The translations under genes were made by a program, and so were the position numbers. Below are positions 44,056 to 53,464 of a stretch of 64,000 bases of DNA, piece by piece; position 1 is the stretch's first letter; each line of letters opens with the position of its first letter. Source of the DNA: Paenibacillus sp. OK003 (lineage in GTDB: Bacteria > Bacillota > Bacilli > Paenibacillales > Paenibacillaceae); the NCBI RefSeq assembly GCF_900109515.1, contig NZ_FOBD01000005.1, forward strand, positions 62,001 through 126,000. The letters run 5' to 3'. Below the pieces are notes generated by a model. That model was given only the letters and a program-made list of their open reading frames with translations, did no database searches and was not told where the DNA came from.

Positions 44056-45648
44056 ATGGCTGAATTAAACTCTAAATTATTTAGTGCTGCAGACAATCTG
44101 CGCAGCAAAATGGATGCATCGGAATACAAAAATTACTTATTGGGATTGATCTTCTACAAGTATTTATCCGATAAGTTATTAGAAAAAGTTGTTGAAATCG
44201 CCGATGAATCGAAAGAAGAATACAGCACACAAGAAAAACAAACCCAACTGTACAGAAACTTATTAGCGGATAAAGAAGTGGAGAAGGATCTTATTGACAC
44301 TTTAGTAGATACTTTGGGCTATGATATTGGACCAGATTATTTATTTAATGTACTAACCAATCAGGCTAAACAAAACGTATTTCAGTTAAATGATTTGAAT
44401 AAAGCTTTTATCGATCTGTCTACAAAGTATGATCAGTTTAATGGATTGTTTGATGATGTCGATCTGACATCCAAAAAACTAGGATCCGATGACCAACAAC
44501 GAAACATTACCATTACCGAGGTTTTGAAGAAACTAAATGATATTGATGTGATCGGTCATAACGGCGATATCATTGGGGATGCTTATGAGTTTTTGATTAG
44601 CCAATTTGCTTCTGAGGCAGGTAAAAAAGCTGGTGAATTTTATACCCCTCACGAAGTCTCTGACATGATGGCTCGTATAGCTGTCATTGGCCAAGAAGAC
44701 AAAAAATTGTTTAGCGTATTTGACCCGACAATGGGATCTGGTTCCTTGATGCTGAATGTCCGAAATTACCTTAATCATCCGGATAATGTCAAGTATCATG
44801 GTCAGGAGCTTAATACAACGACCTATAATCTAGCAAAGATGAATTTGATCTTGCATGGTGTAGATAAGGAAGACATGCGTTTACGCAACGGGGACACTTT
44901 GAACAAAGATTGGCCGACAGATGAGCCATATACCTTTGATTCTGTCCTTATGAATCCGCCTTACTCTGCTAATTGGTCTTCAGATGATACATTATTAGAT
45001 GATTCACGTTTTAATCGGTACGGGAAATTAGCGCCTAAATCCAAAGCAGATTTTGCTTTTCTACTGCACGGGTTCTACCATTTGAAAGATTCCGGAACCA
45101 TGGCTATCGTTTTACCGCATGGAGTACTTTTCCGTGGAGCTGCAGAAGGGGTGATACGGAAGAAACTATTAGAAGATGGTAGTATTGATACTGTCATTGG
45201 TATGCCAGCTAACCTGTTTTACGGGACCTCAATTCCAACAACTGTAATCATTTTAAAGAAAAACCGCACTACTCGTGATGTGTTATTTATTGATGCAAGT
45301 CATGAATTCACAAAAGGTAAGAACCAAAACAATCTTTCCAAAAAAAATATTGATAAGATTCTCGAGGCATATAGAAGACGAGAAAATGTCGAGAAATATG
45401 CCCATGTCGCTACATTTGAAGAGATTAAGGGCAACGATTTCAATCTAAACATACCTCGATACGTTGATACCTTTAAGGAAGAAGAGCCTGTTGATATGGC
45501 GAAGATTGGTTCAACTATTCAAGATATCCGAAAAGAAAAAGAAAAACTCGAATCCAACCTATATAACATGATTTCTTCACTGCAACATGAAGAGGAAAAC
45601 GCAGAATGGATTAAGGGTGCATTAGAGGTGTTTAAACGTGAAGAATAA
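44056..45648 (+). CDS. hsdM: Type I restriction-modification methyltransferase subunit
   Basis: The 530-residue protein is a type I adenine methyltransferase. It has the N-terminal HsdM helical domain, SAM-binding DPTMGSGSLML and catalytic NPPYSANW. It modifies one adenine on each strand of the target together with HsdS and also forms part of the restriction complex. GTGAGGAC lies before the ATG. Its end overlaps HsdS by 11 bases, showing coupling. Confidence 0.96.
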   Translation: MAELNSKLFSAADNLRSKMDASEYKNYLLGLIFYKYLSDKLLEKVVEIADESKEEYSTQEKQTQLYRNLLADKEVEKDLIDTLVDTLGYDIGPDYLFNVLTNQAKQNVFQLNDLNKAFIDLSTKYDQFNGLFDDVDLTSKKLGSDDQQRNITITEVLKKLNDIDVIGHNGDIIGDAYEFLISQFASEAGKKAGEFYTPHEVSDMMARIAVIGQEDKKLFSVFDPTMGSGSLMLNVRNYLNHPDNVKYHGQELNTTTYNLAKMNLILHGVDKEDMRLRNGDTLNKDWPTDEPYTFDSVLMNPPYSANWSSDDTLLDDSRFNRYGKLAPKSKADFAFLLHGFYHLKDSGTMAIVLPHGVLFRGAAEGVIRKKLLEDGSIDTVIGMPANLFYGTSIPTTVIILKKNRTTRDVLFIDASHEFTKGKNQNNLSKKNIDKILEAYRRRENVEKYAHVATFEEIKGNDFNLNIPRYVDTFKEEEPVDMAKIGSTIQDIRKEKEKLESNLYNMISSLQHEEENAEWIKGALEVFKREE

Positions 45649-46855
45649 TCGTAGACCAGAAATTAGATTTCCTGGATATACTGGGGACTGGGATCAGTGT
45701 AAAATCGGGGACTTTTTGACAGAAAGTAAACTTCCGGGAACAAATGGTCTTTCAGCAAGGAAATTAACCGTTAAACTTTGGGGGAAAGGCGTCGTTCCAA
45801 AAGATGAAATCTATCAAGGAAGCGAAGCAACCAAATACTATACTCGCAAGGCAAGACAATTTATTTATGGGAAATTAGATTTTCTTCATCAAGCTTTTGG
45901 AATTATTCCCGATAAGCTAGATGGCTATGAATCAACATTAGATTCACCTGCGTTTGATATCGCAAACAATCTGAACTCATCTTTCTTTCTCGAATATGTA
46001 TCAAGGAGAGAATTTTATTTATATCAAGGAACAATTGCAAATGGTTCTCGAAAAGCTAAAAGAATTCACTCAGAAACATTTTTTGAGATGCCTCTGATTG
46101 TTCCTACAATGGACGAACAATCCGATATAGGATACCTCTTCAAAAATTTAGACGATGCTGTCACTCTTCAACAGCAAGAACTAACCGCCCTTAAACAAAC
46201 AAAACAGGGATTCTTGCAAAAAATGTTTCCAAAAGAAGGGGAGATCATACCCGAGGTTCGATTCCCAGGGTTTTCTGGTAATTGGAAACAGCAGAAGCTA
46301 GAAAGTATTTATGGGAAAATCCGAAATGCTTTTGTTGGTACTGCTACACCTTATTATGTAGAAGATGGTCATTTTTACCTAGAATCAAACAATGTTAAGG
46401 ATGGACAGATAAATAAAAATACGGAAGTATTCATTAATGATGAATTTTACGAGAAACAAAAAGATAACTGGCTTCATACTGGTGACTTAGTTATGGTCCA
46501 ATCTGGACACGTTGGTCATACAGCAGTGATTCCAGAAGAATTAGATAATACTGCTGCCCATGCTTTGATTATGTTTTCTAACTATCTAGAAAAAACTGAT
46601 CCTCACTTCTTAAATTATCAGTTCCAAACCCATAATTCAAAAAAAAAGTTAGGGAATATTACAACAGGAAATACTGTCAAGCATATTTTAGCATCCGAGA
46701 TGAAAGTCTTTCTGGTTGATATCCCAACATATGAAGAACAACTAGCAATTGGTAACTTTTTCAAATTAATTGATAATACAATAGCCCTTTATCAACGCGA
46801 GTTAGAAGATTTAAAAGAAATCAAGAGAGCTTTCATCCAAAAAATGTTTGTCTAA
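45638..46855 (+). CDS. hsdS: Type I restriction-modification specificity subunit
   Basis: The 405-residue protein has two target-recognition halves. Each starts with a conserved block (RFPGYTGDWDQCKIGDFL near 10-27 and RFPGFSGNWKQQKLE near 205) and ends in a coiled coil (QQQELTALKQTKQGFLQKMF; YQRELEDLKEIKRAFIQKMF). The repeated design reads a split DNA target. The size is normal, with no sign of truncation. The target sequence cannot be predicted here. Confidence 0.95.
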   Translation: MKNNRRPEIRFPGYTGDWDQCKIGDFLTESKLPGTNGLSARKLTVKLWGKGVVPKDEIYQGSEATKYYTRKARQFIYGKLDFLHQAFGIIPDKLDGYESTLDSPAFDIANNLNSSFFLEYVSRREFYLYQGTIANGSRKAKRIHSETFFEMPLIVPTMDEQSDIGYLFKNLDDAVTLQQQELTALKQTKQGFLQKMFPKEGEIIPEVRFPGFSGNWKQQKLESIYGKIRNAFVGTATPYYVEDGHFYLESNNVKDGQINKNTEVFINDEFYEKQKDNWLHTGDLVMVQSGHVGHTAVIPEELDNTAAHALIMFSNYLEKTDPHFLNYQFQTHNSKKKLGNITTGNTVKHILASEMKVFLVDIPTYEEQLAIGNFFKLIDNTIALYQRELEDLKEIKRAFIQKMFV

Positions 46856-46878
46856 TCAACGAGAAGAGAGGGAGAAGC

Positions 46879-49800
46879 GTGACAAAGATACCCCATAATG
46901 ATGAAGCTGAAATCGAACGGCGCCTCATTGAAGTGCTTGGCGAAGGACGTAATCAATGGAATTATCGTCCAGACCTAAAATCAGAACAAGACTTATGGAA
47001 GAACTTGCGTCAAAAAATTACGCAAAACAACTTATCTGAAATTGGGGAAAACCCTATTTCAGATAAGGAATTTGACACAATTAAAACTGAATTACTACTC
47101 AAAACTCAAACCCCCTTTGATGCTGCTAAATGGCTCAAAGGGGAGAATGGAATAGCTCGAATCACTATTGAACGTGAAGATGTATCACTAGGGTCGATGT
47201 CGTTAGTGCTCTACTCGAATCAAGACATTGGCGGTGGGATTTCTACATATGAAGTTGTTCATCAGATTGCGAAAAAGAAGATAAACATTGATGAGCGTGA
47301 TCGCCGGTTTGATGTGACTCTTTTAATTAATGGCCTACCTATTGTTCAAATTGAACTCAAACAAGCTAGCGCCAAGGATGGTGTGTTTCAAGCTTATAAT
47401 CAAATTAAGAAATACGCAGAGGAAGGAATGTTTCGAGGTAATATTTTCTCCACATTGCAAATCTTTGTCATTTCAAATGAGCAAACCACTCGCTATTTTG
47501 CGAATGCTTTACCTAAGTATATGCATAAAAAACTTATTTTCGGTTGGCGGACAACGGAAAATCGAAAAGTAGAAAATCTCTATGAATTTGTAAAACAGGT
47601 CTTAAATATTCCGGATGCGCATCGTTTGATCGCCAATTACACCATTGTGAGTGAAGATCAAGATAACAAAGCCTTAATGGTGTTGCAGCCGTATCAAATC
47701 CATGCGATCGAAGCTTTATTTACTGCTGCCATGAAACATCAATCTGGTCATATATGGCATGCGACCGGGTCAGGGAAAACATTGACCAGCTTTGTTTCTA
47801 CGAAGTTATTGGCTCGTAAGCCCGGTGTAGATCGTACCATTATGCTCATTGACCGAAAAGACTTAGATAGCCAAACCACGACGGAGTTTACTAAATTTGC
47901 TTCTGAATATAATACAGGTATTTCTTCAGGTCATGTGAGGTCGAACAGTTTAATTGTTGGAACCGGAAGTGCGAAGGATCTGAGCCAAACTTTACTATCG
48001 GATGCCAATTCTAATGTCGTGATCATCACGACTCGTCAAAAATTAGAGGCAGCCTTACGCTATGCTGAGAAGCAAGAAGAACAAAAAGGCACCCAGCGTT
48101 TCAAGAAGCTTCTGGGGCAGCACATTGTGTTTGTGGTTGATGAATGCCACCGGGCGCTAAGTGCAGAAGGGATGGAATCTATTAAGGAATTCTTCCCCAA
48201 TTCAACATGGTTTGGTTTCACAGGCACACCGATATTGAAGGAAAATAAAAAGCAGTCTAAAGGACAACTAGCTCGTACCACACATGATCAGTATGGAGAA
48301 GTCTTACATACTTATACGATTAAGAATGCTTTGGATGACGGGGCTGTATTGGGATTTCAGGTAGAGCATGAGGATACAATTGAGCCTACTTCGTTAAATA
48401 ATTATATTTTTAATCAACTTCGTATAAAGTTCCCTGATGACAGTGATGATGATATTAATGAACGAATCGATCAAATGGAAGGAATAGAAAAGGAGTCTTA
48501 TCTTGATCCTTCCACATTTGAAAGTGATGAACATATCGAGAAGGTAATCCATAAGATCTTCCGGCCCGATAATGCCTACATCAAATTTGATTTTCAAAAT
48601 GGCCGCCCGCAAAAGTCTGCGATCTTAACCACAAGCTCTATTGATATGGCCAAACGGTATTACCAGGCGATTAAAGAGATGACTCAGGATCCTGAATGGT
48701 TAACGAAAGAATTTGCAGGACAACCAATTCGAACAGGCCGTACCATTGAGGATCCAGACTTCCCTCGGATTGCCATCACCTATTCGATGCAGGAAAATGA
48801 AGAGAATTCCAAACAAATTCAAGATGAGATGAAGGGAGTAATAAACGATTATAACAATTACTATCGTACAGCTTGGTCTATAGAGGATATTGAACGATAT
48901 AATGGCGATATCAATAATCGGTTAGCCCGAAAAAAAGCGGAATTTAAACAACTTGGAAAACAGATTGACCTGGTCATTGTTGTAGATCGCCTGTTGACTG
49001 GATTTGATGCACCAACGATCCAAACGTTATTTGTGGATCGGAATTTGAGTTACGCGAATTTGATCCAAGCCTTTTCTCGGACGAATCGTACTTACCCGGA
49101 TAAGAAAAAAGGGTTGATTGTCACTTTCCGAAAGCCTGCGACAATGGAGAAAAATGTGGAGGATGCCACGAAGTTGTATTCACATGCACAAGAGGAATCT
49201 ACGCTTGTATATCCAACTTATGGTGAATCCAAGGAACGCTTCCAAAAAGCTCACAAAAAGCTAACAAAACTAGTTCCAGATCCAAGTGACATCAACGAAC
49301 ATTCAGCCCTAGAAACCCGAATTGAATTTGTAAAGGCATTCCAGGAGTTAAACAACGCCTTTGAAGCATTGGTCACCTACGATGATTACAACGATGAAAT
49401 GGAGAAATCAACGATACTTCAAGAACAGGCGAAGACTCTAGAAGAATACATTGGCATTTATAATACGGTTAAGGGATCATTACTCGCTGAAGGTGATGAT
49501 AACGAAGGATTACCTCCCAACTTTTCAGACATTGAATTTTATGGGGATAACACGATTAAAATCTATGATATTGACTCAACTTATATTGACCGATTACTAG
49601 AATCCTACTTGGCCAATAATCAAAATATCCGTGACGAGATCGAAAAAGCTCTCCAAAAACTGAAAAAATCAGAAATGGTTAAGGATGTATATCGGGCCAT
49701 TTTAAATGCGATTGACACCAAAGAGGTAGACACGGAGGAAGATATTCTTGTTGTGAAGAGGAGATTTTTCAAGAACGCTCGCAACACAGCAATTCATGAA

Positions 49801-50034
49801 TTTGCACAAACTTGGTTTGTGGAGGAAAATGAACTTTATTTATCTGCGGTTCAATACGTCATAGGCATGGATCCAATCCCAAATATCGGAGGAATCATTG
49901 ATAGTAAGCAGTTTGATAAGTATAAAGCTATACATCCAGATGCTAAGCCATTGAAATACGCACCAGAAATGAAGCGTCAATGGAAGATTGCCTTAGATGA
50001 AGTTATTGTGCCGTTGGATGATGAATTGCGCTAG
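46879..50034 (+). CDS. hsdR: Type I restriction-modification restriction subunit
   Basis: The 1051-residue protein has an N-terminal HsdR nuclease domain with a PD-(D/E)XK-like site (LLINGLPIVQIELKQAS). A translocase follows with Walker A ATGSGKT, DECHRAL and GFTGTPI, and a long helical C terminus. It pulls DNA through the complex and cuts at random distance when the target is unmethylated. It starts with GTG behind GAGGGAG, 23 bases after HsdS. A terminator follows at 50202. Full length suggests an active system. Confidence 0.95.
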   Translation: MTKIPHNDEAEIERRLIEVLGEGRNQWNYRPDLKSEQDLWKNLRQKITQNNLSEIGENPISDKEFDTIKTELLLKTQTPFDAAKWLKGENGIARITIEREDVSLGSMSLVLYSNQDIGGGISTYEVVHQIAKKKINIDERDRRFDVTLLINGLPIVQIELKQASAKDGVFQAYNQIKKYAEEGMFRGNIFSTLQIFVISNEQTTRYFANALPKYMHKKLIFGWRTTENRKVENLYEFVKQVLNIPDAHRLIANYTIVSEDQDNKALMVLQPYQIHAIEALFTAAMKHQSGHIWHATGSGKTLTSFVSTKLLARKPGVDRTIMLIDRKDLDSQTTTEFTKFASEYNTGISSGHVRSNSLIVGTGSAKDLSQTLLSDANSNVVIITTRQKLEAALRYAEKQEEQKGTQRFKKLLGQHIVFVVDECHRALSAEGMESIKEFFPNSTWFGFTGTPILKENKKQSKGQLARTTHDQYGEVLHTYTIKNALDDGAVLGFQVEHEDTIEPTSLNNYIFNQLRIKFPDDSDDDINERIDQMEGIEKESYLDPSTFESDEHIEKVIHKIFRPDNAYIKFDFQNGRPQKSAILTTSSIDMAKRYYQAIKEMTQDPEWLTKEFAGQPIRTGRTIEDPDFPRIAITYSMQENEENSKQIQDEMKGVINDYNNYYRTAWSIEDIERYNGDINNRLARKKAEFKQLGKQIDLVIVVDRLLTGFDAPTIQTLFVDRNLSYANLIQAFSRTNRTYPDKKKGLIVTFRKPATMEKNVEDATKLYSHAQEESTLVYPTYGESKERFQKAHKKLTKLVPDPSDINEHSALETRIEFVKAFQELNNAFEALVTYDDYNDEMEKSTILQEQAKTLEEYIGIYNTVKGSLLAEGDDNEGLPPNFSDIEFYGDNTIKIYDIDSTYIDRLLESYLANNQNIRDEIEKALQKLKKSEMVKDVYRAILNAIDTKEVDTEEDILVVKRRFFKNARNTAIHEFAQTWFVEENELYLSAVQYVIGMDPIPNIGGIIDSKQFDKYKAIHPDAKPLKYAPEMKRQWKIALDEVIVPLDDELR

Positions 50035-50201
50035 ATTCACTCGTCTCCTGCTGGTAATTTTTTTACTATATCAGAAGCAATGAGGTAAAGGGTGCGTTAG
50101 TAATTACTTTGCTTCACAACAGAAATGGTGAGTAGATATAGACGAGAATCCTTCTGATCTAGAGAGGATTCGAAAATAGAAAATACTCAAACTCATAATC
50201 G

Positions 50202-50239
50202 CCCATTTCAACTCGTATATAAGTTGGAATGGGTTTTTT
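50202..50239 (+). terminator. Terminator of the type I R-M operon
   Basis: CCCATTTCAACT and AGTTGGAATGGG form the stem, followed by TTTTTT. Confidence 0.88.
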
Positions 50240-50299
50240 AATTAACCACAAATGATACTCCAACACTTTACAAAATCAACCGTTCCCCATAGCAAATGG

Positions 50300-50305
50300 T
50301 ATAAT
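50300..50305 (+). promoter_or_regulatory. -10 of the MazG-like/PLD-helicase operon
   Basis: TATAAT in AGCAAATGGTATAATGGC lies 64 bases before the start codon. It resembles the promoter-like block at 43640-43660. Confidence 0.5.
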
Positions 50306-50368
50306 GGCAAAAAGGAGATTCTGGCGCGAGGCTTGAAGGCTCTCACAGCAGAAAGGATGTTATACCAC

Positions 50369-50695
50369 ATGCCTACATATAACAAATTGGTGCGGGACAA
50401 GATTCCGCATATTATCACATCCAGTGGCAAGGAATGCCGCACACGCATTCTGGACCCTGAGGAATATAAGCAAGAACTAAGAACGAAGCTGCAAGAAGAA
50501 TCGGATGAGTACATGAGTGCAGGAACCGATCAGGAAGCGGTAGAAGAACTAGCCGACATGCTGGAGGTCATCCGGGCGCTGGCGGAGGTGCATGGAGCGA
50601 ATGCGGCACAGCTGGATAAGCTTCGGGCAGACAAAGCCGAGGCGCGCGGTGGATTTCAGGAGAGAGTGTATCTGATCGATGTCGACGAAGCTTAA
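50369..50695 (+). CDS. MazG-like nucleoside triphosphate pyrophosphohydrolase
   Basis: The 108-residue protein (YNKLVRDKIPHIITSSGKEC) has the four-helix acidic motif of the phosphoribosyl-ATP pyrophosphohydrolase/MazG group (LQEESDEYM, then EELADMLEVI). It should hydrolyse a nucleoside triphosphate or similar compound to monophosphate and pyrophosphate. GAAAGGA precedes ATG 50369; a longer upstream frame has no ribosome site. It overlaps the PLD-helicase gene by 17 bases, so the two are probably made together. This family is often a stand-alone house-cleaning enzyme, but the coupling to a helicase-nuclease hints at a defence role. Confidence 0.82.
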   Translation: MPTYNKLVRDKIPHIITSSGKECRTRILDPEEYKQELRTKLQEESDEYMSAGTDQEAVEELADMLEVIRALAEVHGANAAQLDKLRADKAEARGGFQERVYLIDVDEA

Positions 50696-53114
50696 CGTTA
50701 AACTCATTACAGATAACTTGGCAGACGAACTGATTGCCCGGATGCAGCATGCATCCGGGATTTATATTATGACGTCCTTTATTATGCAGTCTGGGGTGAA
50801 GCTGCTTGCCCCGCATTTGAAGTTGGCAGCAGAACGTGGGGCAGAAGTAAGGATGCTCGCGGGAGACTATCTGTATATCACACAGCCCGAAGGTTTGCGG
50901 GCACTCTGTGAGGTTGATCCACGAATTGAAGCGCGGCTGTGGCGAAGTATGGGGACTTCTTTTCACCCGAAAGCGTATCTGTTCGATCATGACAACGGGG
51001 AAGGACTACTGATCGTTGGCTCGTCCAACTTTTCGTTCACTGCGCTGAAGACGGGGTATGAATGGAATCTCGCGATGAATGCGGAGGCGGAGCCGTATAC
51101 GTTTCAGATGGCGTTGGACAAGTTCATGCAGAGCTTCTACCACGAGACGACCCTGCCGGTGAACCCGGATTCGATTGAACTGTATGAGGAAGAGTACCGC
51201 AAATATCACCAGAAGAACCCGGAGATGATCCAGCGAATCACGGAGATGGAAGAAGCCGAATATGGCACAGGTCTACCGGAGGACAAAGAGGAAGAAACCG
51301 CCGAGCTGTCGCTGGTGCCGATTCAACCGCGCTTTGCGCAGTTGGATGCCCTCGAAGCACTCCATGGCACGATGGAGGAGCAGTACGACAAGGCGATGGT
51401 CGTCATGGCGACCGGGCTTGGCAAAACGTATCTGGCGGGTTTCTTCGCCCAGCGGTTCCAGCGGGTGTTGTTTGTGGCGCATCGGGAAGAGATTCTGTTC
51501 CAGGCGAAGAAATCTTTTCAACGGATCATGCCGGAGCGCAGTCATGGGATCTATAACGGACAGTATAAGGATGGAACCGCGGATTGTGTGTATGCTTCGA
51601 TCTTTACGCTGAGTATGCAGAAGCACCGGGATGGTTTTGCGGTGGATGCATTTGATCTGATCGTGGTGGACGAATTCCATCATGCGGCGGCGAAGACGTA
51701 TATGTCGGTGATTGAGCATTTTCAGCCGAAGTTCTTGCTGGGCATTACGGCAACTCCGGATCGACTGGATGGCAAAGATGTGTATGCGCTCTGTGATGGG
51801 AATGTGGCGTACCAGATGCATTTTATTGAAGCGATCCGGCGAGGTTGGCTGGCGCCATTTCAATATTACGGAGTATTCGACGATACGGATTATTCCCAGA
51901 TTCGCTGGATCGGGACAAAATATGATGAAGAACAGCTCATGGCCGTTCAACTGCAAGAGGAGCATGTGGAAACGATCTATGAAGCCTGGCGGCGGCACAA
52001 GCAGACGAGAACGATTGGCTTTTGCTCGTCGATCCGGCAGGCGGATTATTTGGCTGCGTATTTTCGAAGTCAGGGCGTGAAGGTACTCAGCTTGCATTCG
52101 CGTACAACGGAGATGTCGCGGGAGGAAGCCATTCGCCAGCTTGATGCGGGCGATCTGGAGGTTGTGCTGACGGTGGATCTGTTCAATGAGGGGACGGATA
52201 TTCCGCGTGTGGACACGCTGCTCTTTGTGCGTCCAACGGAGTCACTCACGGTGTTTACCCAGCAAGTGGGTCGCGGTCTGCGGCTGGCGGAGGGCAAATC
52301 GCATTGTGTCATCATCGACCTGATCGGGAATTACCGCAATGCGGATGTGAAGCTGAGTTTGCTGGATGTGCGCGGGGAGCTGGAGGGAACCGCGAAAGAC
52401 CGGGATTCGGCTGTACCGGAAGTTCCAGACAACTGCGGGATTCATCTGGAGACCCGAGTGGTGAATCTGCTTCAGGAGCTAAGCCGCAAACGGCTGCCAC
52501 GGCGAGAGAAGCTGCATCAGGATTTTCTGGATGTGAAACGAGAGCTGGGGCGTATTCCGACGTATCTGGAGCTGCATCTGATGGGACGTTCGAAGAGTAT
52601 CGGGTACCGGAGTGAATTTGGTTCGTATGTTGGGTTTCTGTATTGGGCGGAGCTGCTGTCCCCATATGAGGGAGAGATGTACGTCCGGCATGAGGCGTGG
52701 CTGCGTGATGTGGAGAAGACAATCATGAACAAAAGCTACAAAATGATCGTGCTGCTGTACATGCTGGAGCGAGGAGAAGCGCACTGGATGGATTCGATCA
52801 CACCGGGAGAGATGGCAAGGTTCTTCCATACGTACCTGACGGAGAAGGAGTACCGGAAACGGAAAGACTTTTCAGACAAGGACAAGCAAGCGCTCTGGGG
52901 ATGGAACGAGAAAACGGCAGCTGAAGTCGAGAAGCTGATCGTTGATATGCCGATGTCCAAGTGGAGCGGGGCGAAGGGTAGTATGACCCGTTTCGAGGAT
53001 GGTGTGTTCTCGCTGAATGTGCAGGTGGAGGATGCAGAGGAACGGGCGCTACTGTATCGTTGGACGAAGGAGATTTGTTTGTATCGTTTGCATACGTATT
53101 TTGAGCGGGGGTAA
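50679..53114 (+). CDS. PLD-nuclease/helicase fusion, second copy
   Basis: The 811-residue protein begins with a PLD-type nuclease domain (His96 and Lys98 in FHPKAYLF, then VGSSNFSFTAL). A superfamily 2 helicase follows, with ATGLGKT (244-250), DEFHH (331-335), GITATPDRLDG and QQVGRGLRLAEG. A C-terminal helical domain (about 560-811) is shorter than in the copy at 34904. The two share order, motifs and core-like base composition, but the N-terminal spacing differs, so they are distant paralogues. Cutting or remodelling of invading DNA is inferred. Confidence 0.82.
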   Translation: MSTKLNVKLITDNLADELIARMQHASGIYIMTSFIMQSGVKLLAPHLKLAAERGAEVRMLAGDYLYITQPEGLRALCEVDPRIEARLWRSMGTSFHPKAYLFDHDNGEGLLIVGSSNFSFTALKTGYEWNLAMNAEAEPYTFQMALDKFMQSFYHETTLPVNPDSIELYEEEYRKYHQKNPEMIQRITEMEEAEYGTGLPEDKEEETAELSLVPIQPRFAQLDALEALHGTMEEQYDKAMVVMATGLGKTYLAGFFAQRFQRVLFVAHREEILFQAKKSFQRIMPERSHGIYNGQYKDGTADCVYASIFTLSMQKHRDGFAVDAFDLIVVDEFHHAAAKTYMSVIEHFQPKFLLGITATPDRLDGKDVYALCDGNVAYQMHFIEAIRRGWLAPFQYYGVFDDTDYSQIRWIGTKYDEEQLMAVQLQEEHVETIYEAWRRHKQTRTIGFCSSIRQADYLAAYFRSQGVKVLSLHSRTTEMSREEAIRQLDAGDLEVVLTVDLFNEGTDIPRVDTLLFVRPTESLTVFTQQVGRGLRLAEGKSHCVIIDLIGNYRNADVKLSLLDVRGELEGTAKDRDSAVPEVPDNCGIHLETRVVNLLQELSRKRLPRREKLHQDFLDVKRELGRIPTYLELHLMGRSKSIGYRSEFGSYVGFLYWAELLSPYEGEMYVRHEAWLRDVEKTIMNKSYKMIVLLYMLERGEAHWMDSITPGEMARFFHTYLTEKEYRKRKDFSDKDKQALWGWNEKTAAEVEKLIVDMPMSKWSGAKGSMTRFEDGVFSLNVQVEDAEERALLYRWTKEICLYRLHTYFERG

Positions 53115-53151
53115 TCCTCTATTGAGATTCATTGAAGTTGTTTAATAAAGG

Positions 53152-53207
53152 ATAAGTGGCAACGAAGCTGGTAAGACCCTTGCTTTGTTGCCACTTATAT
53201 TTTTTTA
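53152..53207 (+). terminator. Terminator of the MazG-like/PLD-helicase operon
   Basis: ATAAGTGGCAAC and GTTGCCACTTAT form the stem, followed by a T-rich run. Confidence 0.85.
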
Positions 53208-53239
53208 ATCGATTCATAACGATTAATTTGCTTATCAAT

Positions 53240-53365
53240 CTAGTTTTTAAATTCATAGATAGCCAGAATTATAATAGCAATTAGTGCAATAAGAAAAAAA
53301 ATAAAAAGAGTAATTAAAAGTCCGTAACCGAGTACAGAGGCTAACTTAGTGATTAATTTTTTCAT
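53240..53365 (-). CDS. Small membrane protein (41 residues), divergent from a secreted protein
   Basis: ATG at 53365 follows GAAAGGTTG. The product has a basic N terminus (MKKLITK), one long hydrophobic helix (about 12-36) and a short charged end. No family is recognised. Its size and shape fit a small immunity-type protein or a type I toxin. It is transcribed away from the secreted 304-residue gene. Confidence 0.55.
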   Translation of the reverse strand: MKKLITKLASVLGYGLLITLFIFFLIALIAIIILAIYEFKN

Positions 53366-53464
53366 AAAAATCAACCTTTCTATTATAGGTAAATTTTACA
53401 AATTATTTTATATATGATAATATCATACATGTAAATAAATAACATATAAAGAAGGGGAAGTGAG

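Noticed and set aside
50252..50368. Longer N terminus for the MazG-like protein
   Set aside because: It would cover the TATAAT and the ribosome site, and homologous sequence begins at PTYNKLVRDKIP.
34904..53114. Composite transposon bounded by the two PLD-helicase genes
   Set aside because: The genes are distant paralogues in the same direction. No transposase or terminal repeats were seen.
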